NCBI GenBank assembly: GCA_003243965.1
Contig: QHBO01000040.1
Span: 1 to 64,000, forward strand
DNA: 64,000 bases
Direction of reading: 5' to 3'
Source of the DNA: Chloroflexota bacterium
GTDB taxonomy: Bacteria > Chloroflexota > Limnocylindria > QHBO01
A model generated the notes under the pieces. The model did no database searches. It saw nothing but the letters and a program-made list of their open reading frames with translations, and was not told the DNA's origin. Position 1 is the stretch's first letter; each line of letters opens with the position of its first letter. This document shows positions 60,087-64,000 of this stretch, piece by piece. Both the position numbers and the translations under genes were made by a program.

Positions 60087-60370
60087 ATGACCGCGCCTTC
60101 ACGGCTGCTCCCAGGCGCCGATCGGCAACCCTGGCTGCACGTCGACAGCGGCGCGCGGCGATACGCGCTGCTCGTGGCGGCAGGGCTGGTCAGCGTCGCG
60201 GGGTTCATGCTGCTTGCCGTCAGCGACCCGACCAGCTGGCGCGGGTCCGGGAGCTGGGCTGTACCCACGGGCAGGGATACCTGCTGGCCCGTCCGATGGA
60301 TCCCATCCGGGCTCATCGCCTGGTGAGCGACTCTCAGGTGCTGGGGGAGATCCTCGCCGGCTCCGCGTGA
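60087..60370 (+). pseudogene. membrane N-terminus joined to an EAL-domain tail (deletion scar)
   Basis: From ATG 60087 the frame encodes a short polar start and a membrane helix (RRYALLVAAGLVSVAGFMLLAV). At about 60226 coding sense moves to another frame that reads DQLARVRELGCTHGQGYLLARP and ends at 60370; this is the characteristic last stretch of an EAL cyclic-di-GMP phosphodiesterase domain. The likely parent is a membrane GGDEF/EAL-type sensor protein whose centre has been removed, out of frame this time. Not functional as a phosphodiesterase. Confidence 0.65.
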
Positions 60371-60493
60371 AGCCCGGCGGCCACCGGCGTGGTGGGACGA
60401 CGGTGCCGTACCATCGCCGGGTGCCACGAGACCGCTCCTCGGCCGGCCAACTGTGCCGAGCCCCGGCGGTGGGCGTGATCGGCGCGGTCTGAG

Positions 60494-61390
60494 ATGCTGG
60501 CGGCCACCCTCGCCGTCGTCGCGGCCGCGTTCTGCTGGGGAATCTCCGCGATCTTCGCCAAGGGCGCGTTCGAGCGAGGCATCTCCCCGGAACAGATGGC
60601 CCAGGCGCGGGTGATGGTCGCGGTCGTGCCGCTTGTCGCATGGTTGGCGCTTCGTCGCCGGGACCTGCTGCGGCCGCCGCGTCCCGCGCTGCCCTACCTC
60701 GTCGTTTTCGGCGCAGCAGTGGTGGCCGTCAACTTCTCCTATTACGTCGCCATCGACCGCCTCGACATCGGCGTCGCGATCTCGCTCCAGTACACCGCCC
60801 CGGTGCTGGTTCTCGCGCTCGCGGCGCTCACAAGCCGCCGCGCGCCACCGTCGCTGGTGTGGGTGGCCGGGATCCTGACCCTCGTCGGCGCGATCCTGGT
60901 GAGCGGCGCCTACGCCGGGTTCGCCCGGATCGATCCGGTGGGTGTGGCCGCCGGGTTCGCCGCGGCGCTCACCTTCGCGGGGTATCTCCTCTCAGCCGAG
61001 GCGGCGGGGCGCCGCGGCGCGCATCCGGCCAGCTCGCTGCTCATCGGGTTCCTGGTGGCGATCCTGATCTGGGGCCTGCTCCAGCCCTGGTGGAACTGGC
61101 CCTGGGCGCGTCTGAGCGATCCGGAGATCGGACTTCGAGTCCTCGCGGTCGGAATCGTGGGCACGCTGGTGCCCTTCCTCCTCGCCGTCGCGGCGGTCCG
61201 GGTCATCTCCACGCCGCTGGCCGCGATTGCCGCGACGACGGAGCCGGTCTTCGCCTCGGCGCTCGCGTGGTTGCTGCTCGGCCAGCACCTGGGGCCGGTG
61301 CAGCTGCTCGGCGGGGCGTGCGTCATCGCCGGCGTGACCGCGGCGAACCTGCACCGGCAACCGACGGCGCCGGAGTGGCGGCCGGGCTGA
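60494..61390 (+). CDS. EamA/DMT-family transporter
   Basis: 298 residues with ten predicted membrane helices in two EamA repeats (FCWGISAIFAKGAFERGISP at the start of the first, GFAAALTFAGYLLSAEAAG beginning the second). The segment ISLQYTAPVLVLALAAL and the ending TTEPVFASALAWLLLGQHLGPVQLLGGACVIAGV are typical. Probably an exporter of amino acids or related metabolites. Full length. Confidence 0.93.
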   Translation: MLAATLAVVAAAFCWGISAIFAKGAFERGISPEQMAQARVMVAVVPLVAWLALRRRDLLRPPRPALPYLVVFGAAVVAVNFSYYVAIDRLDIGVAISLQYTAPVLVLALAALTSRRAPPSLVWVAGILTLVGAILVSGAYAGFARIDPVGVAAGFAAALTFAGYLLSAEAAGRRGAHPASSLLIGFLVAILIWGLLQPWWNWPWARLSDPEIGLRVLAVGIVGTLVPFLLAVAAVRVISTPLAAIAATTEPVFASALAWLLLGQHLGPVQLLGGACVIAGVTAANLHRQPTAPEWRPG

Positions 61391-61491
61391 GTCTTGCCGC
61401 AGATCCACGCCGGCCCGCGGGAAACCGCCGGAACTGCGGCCGCCAACTTGCATCAGCCCGCACATCGGTTAACAGCAAGGAGACCAGACCG

Positions 61492-61689
61492 ATGGACGAC
61501 CAGGTGGCCGGAGCCGAGCGGCGGCAGCCGGACAGCGTCGAGCAGATCGAAGCGGCCAAGCTGCCGAACCCGATCACCGGCGAGGACGAGGCGCTGGCGC
61601 GGCCGGGAGACGCACAGGACGAGGGCCAGACGAACGACGACACGCTGGACGAGGGCCCAGAGCCGAACGTGCAGCAGATGCCGCGCTGA
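61492..61689 (+). CDS. small acidic protein (65 aa)
   Basis: Hydrophilic and strongly acidic, rich in Asp/Glu/Gln/Pro (AAKLPNPITGEDEALARPGD). No hydrophobic core, so it is probably disordered. AAGGAG lies about 11 bases before ATG 61492. Function unknown; it resembles stress-linked disordered proteins only in composition. Confidence 0.6.
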   Translation: MDDQVAGAERRQPDSVEQIEAAKLPNPITGEDEALARPGDAQDEGQTNDDTLDEGPEPNVQQMPR

Positions 61690-61696
61690 GACGAGC

Positions 61697-64000
61697 TCAG
61701 GCGGGCTCGAGCTTCGCAGTCTGGGCAGCCATCGACCGGCGGAGCCGCGCCGCCGCGGTCCGATTGCCCTTGCGCTCGTAGAGCTCGAGGGCACGGCGAC
61801 CAGCCTCGGCGGCCCCCTGCGGGTCCGTGGCGGCGGCGCGCACTTCAGCGAGCACCACGAACGCATCAGCCTGCTGGTCGAGGTCGTCGCCTCGGAGCGC
61901 GTACTCGATCGCCTCCTCCACCAGGCGCGTCGCCTCGGCTCCCCGTCCGCGCGTGGCGGAAGTCACCGCCTCCGCCTCGCGCCATACGATCTGGGATGCG
62001 ATGTCGCCGGCCGTGGCGGACGAGCGCGAAGTCTCGACCAGCGCGTCCGCCTCAGGCAGACGTCCGGATCGCGCGAGCGCCAGGGCCAGCTGACCGGCGA
62101 GCGTCGACAGCATGCCCTTCTCGCCCATCGCGGTCAGCTCATCGACCGCTGCGCGCATCTCGGCGATCGCTGGTTCCGGCCGGTCTGCAAGCAGCAGCGC
62201 CGCCCCGGTGGTCATCGCCGTGGCGGCGTGGAAGAGCCGGTTTCCGAGCTCCAGGAGCGCCGCCCTTCCCTGACCGATGCGCTCGAGTCCCTCCTCGACG
62301 CGGCCGTCCATGACCAGCAGGTGGCCCAGCAGCGTCAGCATCGGCCGAAACCTGAGCCGAGCCGGGTCGGATTCGATGACTCCCCGGACCGTGGCGAGCG
62401 CGTCGGCAACCGCCGAGGGCCCGTGAAACGCGGCGTTGGCGAGTCCGATCATCGCGCGATGGGCAACCTGCTCCTCGCCGCTCTGCAGCGCGTAGGTGTA
62501 CGCGCGGCGACACGCGTCGGCCGTCGCCTCCCACTGGCAGCCGACCAAGGCCAGCTCGCTGCGCAGGTCCCAGACGCGCGCCAGGCCGCCCGTATCGCCG
62601 CTCGCCTCGAAGATCCCTTCGGCGTCGTCGAGCAGTGCTTGGAAGTCCGCCCAGTGGTACCCGGCGTCGCGCATGGATCGCACGTTCTCGAGCTGAATGC
62701 GGGCCCGCATCGCCCCCCTTGGATCGGCGCGCGCCTGTGCGATCTCCATCGCGTCGCCAAGCCGACGCTCGGCCGTGCCGAGGTTTCCGACGAAGTACTC
62801 CGCCTCACCCAGCATGATCAGCAGATCGGCCCGGCGAGCGTCGCCATCGGCCAGAACGGCCACCGCTCGGTCCAGCAGGCCCCGCGCCGAGCGGAAGTCT
62901 CCGCGGCCGAGGGCCCGTCGCCCGAGGTCCGCCAGCATCGCTGACGCGCGTTCTCGCAGCGTCGCGGCACCCGGATGCGAGGGGTTCAGCTCGGCGCGGT
63001 GGAGGTACGCCTGCTCCAGGTGGTAGGCGACGATCTCGTCGTACTGGGCGGATCCATCGGCGGCCGCCACCAGCCAGTCCGCGAAGCGCTCGTGGAGCTC
63101 GGCGCGCAGCTCCTTGGAGAGGGCGGCGTAGGCCGCATCCCGAATGAGCAGGTGCCGGAACCGATAGACATCATCGTCGGGGCTCGATCGATCCGGTCGA
63201 ATGAGCTCCTTGCGGACCAGCGCGAGCAGGTGGCGCTGCACCGTGGGCCTGACGTCCGCAGCCGACAGCTCGGCGACGGCGGCTTCCTCGAAGACCTTAC
63301 CGACCACGGCAGCCCGGCCGATCAGGTCACGCTCGGGTTCGCTCAACCGATCGAGCCGCGCGGCGAGCAGCGCGCTGACCGTGGGCGGGATCAAGAGGCT
63401 CGACACGTCTCCGCTGGTGGCCCATCCGTCAGCGGTGCGCCTCAGCAGCCCGTCGTCCACGAGCATGGCGATCAGCTCCTCCACGAAGAGGGGATTCCCC
63501 TCCGCCGCTCCGGCGATGCGCTCGGTCAGCTCGATCCCGATCCCGGCATGGCCCAGCAGCTCGCGGACGAGCTCGCGTGACTGCTCCTCGCTGAGCGGCT
63601 CGAGCAGGATGGTCGTCGCGTTCATCTTGCCGCCGCCCCACGACGGGCGTTCCTCGAGCAGATCGGCTCGCGCCAGGCAGATGAGCAGGATCGGCGCGGA
63701 GCGCGACCAGTCCGCGATGTGCTCAAGCAGGTCGAGGAAGGTCGGCTCGGCCCACTGGATGTCGTCGAAGAGGAGGACCAGCGGGCGCTCGCGCGCCAGG
63801 CCCTCGATCAGTTTGCGGAAGGCCCACGCCACCTCCTGTGGTGCGCCGCTGCGGTCACCCAGGCCGATTGCGCCCGCGAGCAGCTCCGCCACGCGTCCCG
63901 GGCGCTCGGGCGACTGACGGCCTGTCAATCCTGCCTCGCTCGCCGCCGAGTCCCGCCGCTGCTGGATCTCCTCGGGCGACCCGCTCCGCGCGCGCTCGGC
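61697..64000 (-). CDS. AAA-ATPase/TPR regulator (5' end outside window)
   Basis: At least 767 residues; the frame stays open to the right edge, so the N-terminus with Walker A is missing. The visible part starts within an AAA/STAND ATPase: Walker B LVLLFDDIQWAEPTFLDLLEHIADW, GNPLFVEELIAML, then an HTH-like region (LLIPPTVSALLAARLDRLSEPERDLIGRAAV). About 400 residues of tetratricopeptide repeats follow (for example AEYFVGNLGTAERRLGDAMEIA). This layout is common in proteins with an N-terminal adenylate/guanylate cyclase or zinc-ribbon domain. It is probably a signal-integrating regulator. Confidence 0.85.
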   Translation of the reverse strand, partial: AERARSGSPEEIQQRRDSAASEAGLTGRQSPERPGRVAELLAGAIGLGDRSGAPQEVAWAFRKLIEGLARERPLVLLFDDIQWAEPTFLDLLEHIADWSRSAPILLICLARADLLEERPSWGGGKMNATTILLEPLSEEQSRELVRELLGHAGIGIELTERIAGAAEGNPLFVEELIAMLVDDGLLRRTADGWATSGDVSSLLIPPTVSALLAARLDRLSEPERDLIGRAAVVGKVFEEAAVAELSAADVRPTVQRHLLALVRKELIRPDRSSPDDDVYRFRHLLIRDAAYAALSKELRAELHERFADWLVAAADGSAQYDEIVAYHLEQAYLHRAELNPSHPGAATLRERASAMLADLGRRALGRGDFRSARGLLDRAVAVLADGDARRADLLIMLGEAEYFVGNLGTAERRLGDAMEIAQARADPRGAMRARIQLENVRSMRDAGYHWADFQALLDDAEGIFEASGDTGGLARVWDLRSELALVGCQWEATADACRRAYTYALQSGEEQVAHRAMIGLANAAFHGPSAVADALATVRGVIESDPARLRFRPMLTLLGHLLVMDGRVEEGLERIGQGRAALLELGNRLFHAATAMTTGAALLLADRPEPAIAEMRAAVDELTAMGEKGMLSTLAGQLALALARSGRLPEADALVETSRSSATAGDIASQIVWREAEAVTSATRGRGAEATRLVEEAIEYALRGDDLDQQADAFVVLAEVRAAATDPQGAAEAGRRALELYERKGNRTAAARLRRSMAAQTAKLEPA

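Overview
The window is a GC-rich (clearly above 65%), densely packed bacterial chromosome segment of mostly housekeeping genes. There is no rRNA and no CRISPR array. The gene set (rapZ-yvcK-whiA-tpiA-gpmI, secDF, tatAC, LCP protein, WhiA, cell-wall-binding repeat protein, no outer-membrane genes) and the compact GTG/TTG-rich, 4-bp-overlap operon style suggest a Chloroflexota lineage such as Limnocylindria, or a related Gram-positive-like phylum. This placement is an inference from gene content, not a phylogeny.

Layout. 0-1.5 kb: the edge of an integrated element, with a tyrosine integrase facing the 3' end of tRNA-Cys. 1.5-4.2 kb: seven tRNA genes on the minus strand around lemA-htpX. 4.2-10 kb: secG, gpmI, tpiA, whiA, yvcK and rapZ (glycolysis, cell-envelope control). 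10-23.5 kb: a deacetylase-like hydrolase, tatC/tatA, pyrF-recJ, secD-secF, uvrC, a NUDIX hydrolase, an LCP ligase and a UvrD-like helicase. 22.9-37 kb: DNA repair and replication (HD hydrolase, uvrA, oligopeptidase B, a uracil-DNA-glycosylase-like protein, uvrB, coaE-mutM-polA). 37-39 kb: a membrane J-domain protein, an anti-sigma/ECF-sigma pair and tRNA-Leu(CAA). 39.1-41.7 kb: an accessory stretch of very small membrane proteins, a hypothetical protein and a retropepsin-like protease. 41.7-46.3 kb: divergent surface/secreted proteins. 46.3-51.1 kb: a Rieske oxygenase and nitrilase divergent from a polar-amino-acid-type ABC importer, probably one uptake and catabolism unit. 51.2-55.7 kb: dnaE and small neighbours. 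55.8-60.4 kb: small metabolic genes, four of which carry large internal deletions. 60.5-64 kb: an EamA transporter, a small acidic protein and a truncated AAA/TPR regulator.

Two patterns stand out. First, many operons begin with a TANNNT -10 box placed 6-8 nt before the start codon, the arrangement expected for leaderless mRNAs; this also fixes several starts (recJ, dnaE, Rieske oxygenase). Genes of accessory character more often carry a Shine-Dalgarno sequence. Second, 55.8-60.4 kb holds an arsR/AHSA1 chimera, two alpha/beta hydrolases with their middles removed in frame, and a membrane fragment joined to an EAL-domain tail. These look like a cluster of precise internal deletions. Other points of interest are a structured leader with an overlapping upstream ORF before secD, and tandem 11-bp repeats next to two tRNA genes.
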